Assembly: GCA_963966185.1 (NCBI GenBank)
Contig: CAWZYM010000231.1
Span: 248,001-312,000, forward strand
Source: Rhabditoides inermis
Taxonomy: Eukaryota > Nematoda > Chromadorea > Rhabditida > Rhabditidae
Direction: 5' to 3'
DNA length: 64,000 nucleotides
Shown here: piece by piece, positions 53,824 through 64,000 of the stretch
Position numbering within the stretch: position 1 is the stretch's first letter
Layout: each line of letters opens with the position of its first letter
Notes under the pieces: model-generated
What the model saw: the letters and a program-made list of their open reading frames with translations, nothing else
What the model was told of the DNA's origin: nothing
Database searches by the model: none
Made by a program: the position numbers and the translations under genes

Positions 53824-56444
53824 TTATTGATGGATAGTTGATGATCGAGTAGGGGATTCCTCCAGGATAGGGGGTTCGCCATGGATTCCCTTCGCGAGTG
53901 GGGCCGAGAAGTCGGCATCGCGATTGGGAAGTACTGCAAGGTTTTGCAATGCATTGTAATGTAGTTGTATGTAACCACTCGTTTCAATACTCGGATTCCG
54001 TGAAACTATGCAAACGCTGTGAATTAGTATTTTCTAAATTCCATTTGCACTATGGTAGTTGCTCTCCGTGATATCATATTATTATCGCAGTATGCAATAA
54101 TATGCTATCCCGGTGCATTCCTGCATATCATGTATTCAATTTGCACAACACGGAACGTTCAATAAACATCACCAACATCTCTCGACGGCGTTTCGGACCA
54201 ACACACGGACGGACGGCGGCTGTTCGTGCAAGACTTCAACAACTCTGCAAACAATTTCATAAACAAACAAACATAAACTTTAGGTTTCGCTACTACCATG
54301 TTACCGTAGTCTTATGTATGGTGAGAGAAACGTAAAGGGAGAACTGACCGATCTCCTCCTTGATCTCCTGTCGGTACTCGTTTCTGAGGTCAGCCTGTTC
54401 CAGCCTCTTCTGCAGCAGATGGGCCACCGCATCCGACGCGAATCCGTCACCCAACACGTTCACAGCAGTACGCACCCGGTCACTCAAATGAACAAGATTC
54501 ATTCATGGATCTTTGGTCTTAATGCAACTCAAACGTTCCATGGATGCTTCATACTCGTTACTTACGCCGCCACGAGGACCTTTCTGTGATACATATGCAT
54601 TAGCAACCATCAAATATGACTCACAGCAGCCAGTCGACAGTGATGATGAGTGAGACGTCCTTGGCTGGCAGTCCGACTGTCGACAGAATGAGGAGGATGG
54701 AGACTAGACCGGCAGGCACGGAGCCCAGACCGATAGACGCCACTGTGGCAGTCACACTGGAAACGGGAAGCAATCATTACACTACAACCGAAACAGTCCT
54801 CCCCAATTCGAGGTGAATCAAATGCAAATGTAACCTATACATATAGGGTCTGGTCAGTTATTTGGTCATGTTTCAACGGCGTTTCTACAAGTCAGTTGCG
54901 AAAAGAGACTGACCACTACTGTACTGTATTGTACTGTGGTATCATCCTGATACTACAGTACAGTACAGTAGTGATCCCGCGTACCTGACTGTGATGACCT
55001 CTGCGATGCTGAGGGTGACGTTGTTGAGCTGAGCGATGAAGATCACAGCCACTGCCTCGTACAACGCATTCCCGTCCTGAAAAGGACAATTTCAACTATT
55101 TAGTTTTCTTCCAGCTCTCATGCGGTCTTCAGTGAGGAAGTAGGCAAGTAGGGTTGATGAAGAGAGGAATGAAGTGAAAGGGAGAAAAAGAGGAACATAG
55201 AGAGAAGGGGGTTAAGAGAGAGCTAGCAAGAGGGAGAAAGGGGGGGGGAGAGTGTACCATGTTGATGGTTGATCCTAGTGGCAGGACGAATCTCGTGATT
55301 CTCCTGTCCACTCCGCAGTTCTCCTCCAGACACGACATCGATGTGGGCAGCGCCGCGCCACTAGAAACATCCACATTGTTGTTTTGTTGTTTTATAATGT
55401 TATTGCAATTGCTTAATTCTAGACAATTGATTAGGAATGCCTCAAAAGTCGTACATATTGATTTCCAATTGAAACGTACTCTGAAAGCGAGCAAACGTAT
55501 ATAAATACGTACCCGCTGGCGGTTCCGAAGGCAGTGACAATCGCCTGTAGCATGCCGCGAACGATGCGCATCGGATTCTTTCTAGAAAGAGTACAGTAGT
55601 AGTACATAGCAATATAAAGTACTAATTACTTAGTACTCAGTACTATTATATCACTACCGGCTACCGTACCTTGTGATCAAGAAATACAATCCGGGCATGA
55701 TGAATACGGTATGCAGGAGGAGACCGGACAGAACTGTCACGACGTACATCAGAAGAACCTGTACATACACGGTACGTTTCAGGGAAATTATAAAGTGAAA
55801 TATATGTGTATTGTTCAATTCCTCTCTGGGATCAGCCACTCTTATTATATTTTAAAGTCTATAAATGAGCATTCTAAACAATGACTTTTAATAGAAAATG
55901 ACCTGTGCAGTGTCGCTGAGGTCATCCAATTCGAGTAGATTACCACAGATGAGACAAGTGATTCCAAGAGGGGCGAACCTGACACGGACGTGAGTATACT
56001 TTGCAATACTGACAATCAAATGAAAAAGGAAATTGAAAGGGAAAAACTGTTTTGCTGACCACATGAGCGCCTCGACCCAACGCATGATGACAGCATCGAG
56101 GATGACGAAGAAATCAACCTGTAAAAAAACAACAAAACAAATTACAGTTCAAAAAATACATGTGTTTACTAAACGTACCACGATCCTGGCCTTCTCTCCG
56201 AGCTGCGAGATGACGATTCCGAACCCCGTACAGAACACGATGATACCTGCACATCATAGGGGGTATTGATTGAGTTCACCATCATCAGATAACTTAGTCA
56301 GACATATGATATGTAGATATGTCACTCACCGAGAATGTTGGTTCCTCTGGCGGAGACAATGCTCTTCTTCACTACCATCTCGTGGGGAACACTGCTGTTG
56401 CGACGGACCGGAGGGGGTTGCACCTGATAGATAGGAGGTGGAGG

Positions 56445-56533
<89 letters not shown>

Positions 56534-57508
56534 GAGAGAGGGGAGAGAGAGAGAGGTAGAGAGAGGGGAGAGAGAGAGAGAGGTAGAGAGAGGGGAGAGA
56601 GAGAGAGACCCACCACGTATGTGGTCTGCACTCGCTCAAACGTCGCCTGCACAATGTTCTCGGGGAACATGTTTCTGGAAATCGATACAGTTTCAATGTA
56701 TAGTGTATACAACGGGAAAAGGGGAAAGAGAACGTTTGGAGAAATCGAAAACTTACCTAATGAGATCGAGGAACGTGTCGATGGGGCTGACGTCTCCGTC
56801 GGTGGGCTCGTCGTCCAGAAGGCCCGCCTTCACAGACGGGTCGCCGGGGTGGATGGTCAACACCAGGATAATACCCAACTGCAACACAAAACATTCTATC
56901 ACAGTAGTCACAAGGTCACAACACATCACACAACCCAGACAATGCTGAACAAAAGAATGGTGTGTATGGAGGACTCACGACAGTGGCGAGAACAGTGGTG
57001 GTGAGATAGTAGGCGACTGTGACCAGACCCATCTGACCAGACTCCCGAGCATCCATCTGCGCCAATGCTGAAAGACATACAGTCACTTATCAGTCACACA
57101 TTCTCCAATGACACTATAATTTTCCGAAACTGTTGTTTACCATAACTTTCTTTCTTATCACAACTTTCACGTTCTCTATTTCTATTGGAACGCGTACCCG
57201 AAATGAGTGAAGAGAATATGAGCGGAAGAATCATCATTTTCAACACCTGCAAAAATATGTAGTTTTACAAGAATACAAGTTCCCACATGAACTGTTATAC
57301 CTGCATGAAAATCTCTCCGGGAAAGTTGATGAGAGTGAGCGTCTCCGCGGACAGATTCAATGGGCGCAGAGAGAAGCCCAACGTGACTCCCAGAACCACA
57401 CTGAACGGAAATAGATAAAGTCAATAATCATCTAATCAATCAATACCTGCATATGGTCATGACGAGGAGAGGGTTCTCCTTGCAGAAACGGCCGAACGCG
57501 CCCGCCAT
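53824..57508 (-). CDS. Excitatory amino acid transporter (SLC1 family)
   Basis: About sixteen exons from ATG at 57508 ([20 protein letters not shown]) to TAA at 53824-53826. Hallmarks in order: [20 protein letters not shown], the HP1 region [20 protein letters not shown], then [20 protein letters not shown] (the NMDG cation site), [18 protein letters not shown] (HP2) and DWLL+[14 protein letters not shown]. The Asp and second Arg of DRVRT and the NVLGD Asn and Asp are the acidic-amino-acid and Na+ binding residues, so glutamate/aspartate uptake is predicted. In animals these trimeric Na+-coupled carriers clear synaptic glutamate. HP1 reads GTASGGAALP rather than the usual SSS-rich loop. The last exon is 53933-53824. 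One junction uses a GAG acceptor. A CTTTCACAG acceptor lies upstream of the ATG. Introns hold GA tracts and TACNGTA clusters. Confidence 0.92.
56449..56606. repeat. (GA)n tract in transporter intron
   Basis: GAGAGA with GGGAGA and GTAGAGAGAGGG variants in tandem, between two exons of the SLC1 gene. Confidence 0.95.
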
Positions 57509-57765
57509 TGTTCCGTAGATGATTGGAGGGGGAGTCAAACTAGCATGCAACAGGAGACAGGAGACACTGTGAAAGCGAAAGCGATCATTACACATACACA
57601 AATCACGCTGCAGTGATGGATGGGCGACCAAAAAGACACGACCATGGCCAAAACGGATACACGGCTATGATTCACAGAAGAGATCAGAAGTCTAGGGAAT
57701 GGGTGTTATTGGGCAAAGAGAGTGGGTGGAGAAATGATGGATGGACACGCTTGGAACAAGAGAAG

Positions 57766-57818
<53 letters not shown>

Positions 57819-58612
57819 CCGGCAATGGTGACACTATCATAAACCATCCCAACGAGAACTAACAGGTAATTGGCACACAGCGAGAGAGAGAGAGAGAGAG
57901 AGAGGTGGGAAAAACAGGCGGGGGCAAAGCCTCTTATGGTTTGCGGCACGCTCGAAAGGGCAGAGGGACACGACAACCACTTCATATTCTGTCAACGACG
58001 CTACCCAAATAGAACAGTGTTCGCGGAAAGGAAAGGCATTTGTGGGAGCGGGAATTTCGCACATCTGACTGAGCGACCACGCGACTTCTAGGGATCGAAT
58101 CAACACTGATGTAAAGTTGTTCGTCGAATAGCAGTGCAGTGAGCACTGATGCCTCAGCGAGCAGTGTAAGCGATCCCCCGTCTCCCTCCAACCCCACCCC
58201 TCCAGAAGGTGAACAAGTCAGTCGCAGAACACACAGAACACGCGCCGGAAGCAGCTGATTAGACTGAGAGTGATTAGAGTGATTAGCCGGCGGCGACCGG
58301 AAGCGAGAGAGTGCGCGGCGTGGAGAGAGCGCAGACGTGTTGTGTTGTGACGCAGGGAGACGATCAAAGTTGCAAAACAAGGTGGGAGGAAAGTGATCTC
58401 GTTTTGCTGCGAATAGTAAACACACACAACAACAATTTACAATAACTGAGAGAAGCCACACAATGTCGGAATGAAAGTCGACTGTGCTATGTAGGTAACT
58501 AGAACAGAATTCTATGAGCTGCGCCGAAAATTCGGAATTCTCGCCACTCATCCGAAATGTACGTCAGTACGCGCGCATAATCTATCGAGAGCGAGCGACT
58601 ATGACACAAATG

Positions 58613-58668
<56 letters not shown>

Positions 58669-59407
58669 TGGGGAATGGCGGTAGCCTGATGGCAAGAGAA
58701 GGCAGATTATATCACATCACATTGTGATCCGATGACGATCGAAACCAAACCGTATCGTATACGAAACGCGCACACAGCAATTTACCCTTAGAAACTTTTA
58801 ATGGTTGAGTATTGAGTGTGGGGAATCGATAGTGGTTCCAATTTGGACACAGGTAGGGCGGGTAAACACCGCACAATACCGATGATAGTCTAAAGACGAT
58901 TAGAGAGGGGCGGAAGCCTATATAAGGGTGAGAGGAGATAGACATTGATTAGGCCACTGATAAATGATAGCACGCCTCCGCACGCACGTGGTCAGTGGTC
59001 CCCAATTAGAGTACGACATCGGATCGAAAAGATAGATCTTCTTCTTATCAATTTGAACTCATTCGATTTCCTTTCCATACTGCTCCGGGTGTTCCGTTCC
59101 TTTCATTATGATCCACGAATAGTAACTCCGCGGGCTAGGATGACAGCGTTCTCATGAGCTATTCCCCGCCTTGCTCAAGGGTACTGGGAGAAGATCATTT
59201 CGACCCGACCGCGCGATGCGAGAGAGGAAGAAATAATAACTCACTTGAACTTGAACTTGATCAATTTGAACAATGATCTTGGCAAATTTGAACAAGCTAC
59301 CTCAAAGATGGTAAATATATAGATAGAAGAAGCGTATAGTAGTCTGGAAATCAACTTCAAAAGACAACGTCGTCACTCGCTCGCTTCTCCTCTCGTCAGC
59401 CGGTCGA
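57509..59407. other. Transporter upstream region and intergenic DNA
   Basis: Contains (GA)n at about 57768-57816 and 58616-58665. A 189-codon minus-strand open frame (58551-57982) has no domain and unconvincing composition. At 59030-59265 a sequence ending in (CTTGAA)n with a CTTGCTCAAGGGTA motif may be another retroelement 3' end. Confidence 0.5.
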
Positions 59408-59977
59408 ATGGAATCGGGTCCCGACCTTTCTCCCTCCTCCTCCCTATCCTCCCTCTTCCTCAACCATTTCCTTCCCCCTCCCCCTCCTCTTCCCTTCCCT
59501 TCTCCTCCTCCTGTGCTCTTCCGCAAACCCATAGCAGTCATCAGTGAGTCTTTCCTTCTCTACCAAAAGTTCCTTCCCCTGAAACAGGTTACGGCGACCC
59601 GGACGAGATCGCACTTTTTATTGAGGTACTTTACACTAAAGGGGTACTGTACATATCGTATCCCAGGCACGCGGCTTCCCCGTGGATTTCGACCAGCATC
59701 TCTCTCCCGCCTCCGCGCCCGGTCAAATTCACACTGTTTGGAGAGACGTCGTCAAGGAAAAGGTACTGTACTTTCAAAACTACAGAGTTACCTATTACCG
59801 TAGCACAAATTCCGCATACCGTACCCTCCCTTCAGGTGCGTGGAGTGGTGGTGGATGCTCGATTGGCGCACACGCCTCTGTCAACTGCGGTGGCAGTCAT
59901 GGATACCATCCTCGACAATGAACACAGAATGAGCAGGACTAGCATCCGCGTCGTCATCGTCGTCGAGGGTGGGCGGC

Positions 59978-60025
<48 letters not shown>

Positions 60026-60214
60026 AATTGGTACATTGTGATCCTTGCAGAGGACTTCTACGAGCTGGTTCAGAGTGAGCTGTGCAAGTACAACAGCCGT
60101 CGCTACGTGGGCAACGAGAGGAGGCGGCTGCGGGTATCAGTCGAGACAGAGACGAGATTCGCTGTCGCCAGACTGCTCGACTGCGACATATTCCATCGTC
60201 AGTCTCTCTCTCTC

Positions 60215-60262
<48 letters not shown>

Positions 60263-60453
60263 ACAACATCCCGTTTCCAGCCATCTCCAGGATCGAGCAG
60301 GCCCGTGACGCGTGGGACTTCATGACTCGCAAGTTGGCGCGCGATCAGTCGGCCGAGGCCCCGCCCATTCGAGCCACGCCCCGCAGCGGCCATCGCGTGC
60401 ATAGGACCAAGAACGGAAGACTCATCAAGCTCCATCGCACTCCCACCATGTAG
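59408..60453 (+). CDS. Unknown conserved-looking protein, about 207 aa
   Basis: Six phase-consistent exons: 59408-59543, 59588-59625, 59667-59762, 59836-59968, 60051-60197, 60281-60453. The N-terminus is Ser/Pro-rich with a polyproline run (LPPPPPLPFPSPPP). A compact region follows with SYGDPDEIALFIEARGFPVD, then DVVKEKVRGVVVDARLAHTP and VMDTILDNEHRMSRTSIRVV. The end is basic (GHRVHRTKNGRLIKLHRTPT). No signal peptide, membrane helix or known catalytic motif. Clean splice phases and coding-like codon use make it a real gene, but I do not recognise the family. A CTCGTCAG acceptor precedes the ATG. Two introns carry (CT)n. Confidence 0.72.
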
Positions 60454-60713
60454 ACATCTCGCACCAACTATAACAAACTGATTCTGTTTTCTACCGCATC
60501 CAAGCATAACACAATACTTGTTGTCATAATTTTACTTGCAATCACCATCCGAAATATAACAAATACGAATAATAAATACGCAATTCGATAGATAAACATT
60601 CTACATAACTCACTTAGCCAACATACAAACGTCAAAAAAGATGCTAGCCTACCAGTTGGGGACAACACGATAGCTCAAAAGTGGAACAACAAGAGTGGAG
60701 GGAGGAGGGGGGT

Positions 60714-63700
60714 CTACGAGTTCATCTTGCAGCAGAACGAGAGCGGGGCGAGCTTCATGTCGCTGTCGCTGATCTTGACCACTCCCTCGTTTCCATCCAC
60801 AGAGATGAGCTCTCCCCTCGCACCAGCCGCGTCACCGTGGATCACACGAGCCTCAAACAGACAACGTCATACAGAGTGGTCAGAAACAAAATTTGCAATA
60901 TTCTCGCTTTCATAAAGTTCTCATGTACTCACATTATCTCCCTGCTGGGGCCGAACGGGCACAATCTGGTCAAAGTCGACATAGGCGGAGCGGCCGAGGG
61001 AAGACACGTACACCTGGCAGCGACCGTCCTGCAAGCACACATCAGTTACCCTCCCCCTCCCAGACCACCCACGTTGACACTCTCCACCACCGCCTCCTTG
61101 TCGTGCAGTCTCTCGTCGTCGTGGTTGTCCCGGATCTGCACACACATCTCCGCTGTCACCCAGTCGCCAGACTCCAACACGTGCACCGCTGCAACACGAA
61201 CATGGTCATGTCACATTCTATATTCCCATGTCGTTTCGATTGTGTTCTCATACTCACGTATCGTGTCGTATCCGTCGTAACCTGCCTGTCGGGCGAACGG
61301 CGACGGAGCAGTGTAGTCGGCATACATGCCTCCGGGAGTCATCGGGTTGTAGTTCACTGCAACGACAGCATCAACCAGAGCTTATCGGACAAAATGTCGA
61401 ATCTATTCCTTGAACTAACAAAGAACTGTTTTCTTATGAATGATATTCTAGAGTACTCACTTCCCATGGGCGTCTCGGGTGCGTATCCGGGTGTGGTGGG
61501 GTTCATGGATCCCGGAGTGGGCACATTGTACACAGGAGACGACGGAGCCTCGTAGTGGATCTCGTCCTCCTAAAACACTCATGAGATTATTACAGGAGCT
61601 CAATCTAAACAAGGCACCTTATCGTCCCTCGCCGGAGTCCTTCCACCATCGTAGGCCGGGGTGCGGCCGCCGTCATAGGCGGGTGTCCTGCCTCCGTCGT
61701 ACGCAGGCGTCCGCCCGCCATCATACGCAGGCGTGCGGCCTCCGTCATATGCCGGAGTGCGTCCCCCGTCGTACGCAGGAGTCCTTCCTCCGTCGTAGGC
61801 GGGAGTGCGGCCGCCATCGTATGCCGGAGTCATCGCGCCATAATGGGGAGTGCGACCGCCTGCAACAACAAATACAAATCAAATTGCAGTACAACTACGA
61901 TAACATGAACCATCCTATCCTGAACCGACCATCGTGCATGGGCGTCTGTGCGCCGTACATGGGCGTCTTTCCTCCCGCGTACATGGGCGTGCGTCCGTCG
62001 TTCGTGTGTGCCGGAGTCTTGCCGTACACGGTCGCCCCGCTCGCAGTTCCACCGGGGGTGCCGTCGCCCACCTACACACAAAGAGTACAATTTCCATCAA
62101 ATAACATTTAGAAGCTACTAATATACAATAAAAAAAAACAACTGACGGGGATGATCCTGCTCCTGTCGACCGAGATGGTCTTGCACTGTGTGTGCAGCTC
62201 CACTCGCGCCGTCTGCTCCGTCGCGTCCTTCACGATACCGTAGTAACTGCAAATTATATGACACTATGAACTACAATACGATATAAATGTTACCACAGCA
62301 CGCACGTTGCCGTCGGACTCACCCCTTGAGCGGTCCCTGTGTGATGCGCACACTCTTTCCTATGATGGCAGTGTCCCTGCGCACTGCGCGACCCCCGCCC
62401 CCGCCAAAGCCAACCACACTGCCACCTGAAAAAAGAGAATATCATAACTGCATATTACCTTGCCACAACAATGAATCATGGTGAAGTCCATCTACACCGA
62501 CCTGCACCGCCTCCTCCTCCGAATGGGGTGCGTCCTCCCTGGCTGCGACTGTCACTGGCAGAGTGGGCGGGCGACTGGGCACCGGCGTGCATGGGAGAAG
62601 CGAACGGGTTGGGAGACGCGAGACGGGACATGAGAGGCATGTCGTCTGCAACATGACATGCTCGGGTGGAACGACAGCCTGCGCCACTCACTCCTCCTGC
62701 TCATCTCTCCTCCCTTGGCTCCGACGAGGAGCAGGTGGCGGGGCTTGCACACCAGCATCCCTCCATTCTCCGTGTGCCGGCGCGAGAAGACGAAGGCGAA
62801 CGAGCGGAACAGGTGCTTGATCTCACCCTGCTTCTCCTCATCAGACTCCTTCTTTGGCTACAACAACAAACATGAAACAACGCGCATCTCAATCACGTCT
62901 CATGCTTCAATACACGAACCCTAATTACTTTCCAATTAGTCTAGTCTACTTCCACCCAGGCACCGCACTCACGGCGAAGGGTCCGTCGATGATCTTGACC
63001 ATGTCCTTGCACTGTATCTGGTTCTGCTGGCTGTCCAGCGCCTGGCTGAACTTGCTCTCCTTCTTGCCCTGGATAGCTTGCGGCTTCACACGAACCACCT
63101 ACAAACATACATTAGAGAGTACGTGGCACAGAGCGTATAATTAATTAGATTCATCGTACACGTCTGTTGAAAACGAGTGATATACGTTACACCAAGCAAT
63201 ACGAACAAAACTGGAATCAAAAACAGCGTTACCTTTCCGTGCATGTTGAGCACCTCGAGCGTCTCCCTCTCGATTCGGATAATCACACCCACTGTCTGCT
63301 GGTCCAGCTGAAAGAAACAAGGGAATTCAACGTCTCTTCTCTTATTCTAGCTCTCCCTCTCTTATTCTAGCTCTCCCTCTCTCTATGCTCACCTGTACCA
63401 GGTCGTGGAACTGGAACTGTCCGAGCGAGTCGACTCCCGTCGTCACATCCGCACACAACTGCACGTCTCGAGGACGCACCTTCATCTGAACACCCAACAC
63501 ATGAGCGCCCCATCAACTTCAACAAGTGTTATTGCTTGCTGTACGCACCTCGTCCATGGACAGATCCGATAGCACGACGACGAGGTTGTGTTCGACGCGC
63601 ACGATGAGACCAGTGTCGCCCTCGTACCGGCCAGAAATCACCTAGGAACACCATAATGTACATCCAATCACACACTCCTCCCCTCCTTCCCCTTCTCTCA

Positions 63701-64000
63701 CTCACCTTCACGTGGTCTCCTGCCTTGAAGTACTTGCGCAACTCGGATGCATTCAGCGTCAGAGGCTCCTGAATAGGATTGGGAAACATGCGACATGGAA
63801 TGGCAGCTCATTCCAAGGTGTGTACCTTGAGGTCTTCGTGGTCGGGTATCATGACAATCTTGTCTCCGTCGACGCTCTCGACCTTTCCCCGCAGGTTGAC
63901 CAGCTCTCCCTCAGCCACCTCCACCTGGTCTCCGGGGGCGAACGAGTGGCCGCGGTCGCGCACGCTAGTCTGCTCCACTGCAAACAGACAGTGGAGTGAA
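60714..64000 (-). CDS. spt-5: Transcription elongation factor Spt5, C-terminal two thirds
   Basis: Runs off the right edge; the acidic N-terminus and NGN domain lie outside. The visible part has successive KOW-type units: [84 protein letters not shown] with [20 protein letters not shown], and [20 protein letters not shown]. Then comes the C-terminal repeat region with eight-residue TPAYDGGR repeats, [13 protein letters not shown] and other TP motifs, the P-TEFb/CDK9 target. A last KOW ([19 protein letters not shown]) ends at TAG 60714-60716. With Spt4 it forms DSIF, which binds RNA polymerase II and controls pausing and elongation. Confidence 0.95.
61631..61834 (-). repeat. Coding 24-bp tandem repeat (Spt5 CTR)
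   Basis: Eight units of exactly 24 bp plus a half unit, encoding TPAYDGGR on the minus strand. Third-codon positions vary between units while the protein is constant, so the repeat is old and under selection. Confidence 0.93.

Noticed and set aside
54545..54580. Extra transporter exon encoding KGPRGG
   Set aside because: Flanked by splice-like signals but would interrupt the invariant DWLL-DRVRT junction; direct joining to the GAG acceptor keeps the family sequence.
57982..58551. 189-codon minus-strand frame upstream of the transporter
   Set aside because: No domain, signal or splice support; lies in the likely promoter and 5' UTR region of the SLC1 gene.

Overview
This window is eukaryotic and almost certainly nematode. 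Genes are compact and exon-rich, introns are short with TTTCAG-type acceptors, and several start codons sit on or just after an apparent 3' splice acceptor, as expected with spliced-leader trans-splicing. The content is nematode-specific: a major-sperm-protein (MSP) domain gene, serpentine 7TM chemoreceptors, a TWK-type K2P channel, an OSM-3/KIF17 kinesin, a UDP-glucuronosyltransferase and TIL-domain protease-inhibitor-like genes. I cannot name the species.

Layout. 1-4.2 kb (+): 3' part of a K2P potassium channel with a long acidic tail. 5.4-6.5 kb (+): small secreted helical protein. 6.8-8.1 kb (-): membrane-anchored MSP-domain protein. 8.9-12.1 kb (+): secreted FAD amine oxidase. 12.8-17.8 kb (+): osm-3-type kinesin, resolved to 23 exons. 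18.3-23.5 kb (-): two tandem Srd-like chemoreceptors, the second carrying a 1.3 kb foldback element in an intron. 24.2-27.2 kb (-): UGT. 28.4-29.1 kb (-) and 31.4-31.9 kb (+): TIL-domain genes. 32.3-33.4 kb (-): BAR-like protein. 34.6-35.4 kb (+): secreted Ser/Thr-rich protein. 36.5-38.1 kb (+): saposin-like protein. 38.4-40.0 kb (-): allatostatin-C-like neuropeptide precursor. 42.1-42.5 kb (-): small secreted basic protein. 42.9-47.0 kb (-): PLP-decarboxylase-like protein without its Schiff-base lysine, preceded by a type I membrane protein that is either its N-terminus or an operon partner. 47.4-49.1 kb (-): Srh-like 7TM receptor. 50-53.5 kb: transposon-rich (LINE reverse transcriptase, tRNA-like SINE copies, hairpin element). 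53.8-57.5 kb (-): SLC1 glutamate transporter. 59.4-60.5 kb (+): unknown protein. 60.7-64 kb (-): Spt5, truncated by the window end.

The repeat layer is the second theme. (GA)n/(CT)n tracts fill many introns. Two families of palindromic elements recur: foldback elements at 20.9-22.3 and 29.2-29.7 kb, and hairpin elements at 33.5-34.2 and 51.9-52.8 kb. Segments with tRNA-like A and B boxes appear three times. Introns of several genes are packed with the palindrome TACNGTA.

Sensory genes are frequent (chemoreceptors, ciliary kinesin, K2P channel, glutamate transporter, neuropeptide), but apart from the tandem chemoreceptors and the possible decarboxylase operon nothing shows co-regulation. Exon coordinates were worked out by hand from splice signals and reading-frame continuity. 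Genes described as resolved had phases checked across every junction; the others are approximate inside their outer limits.
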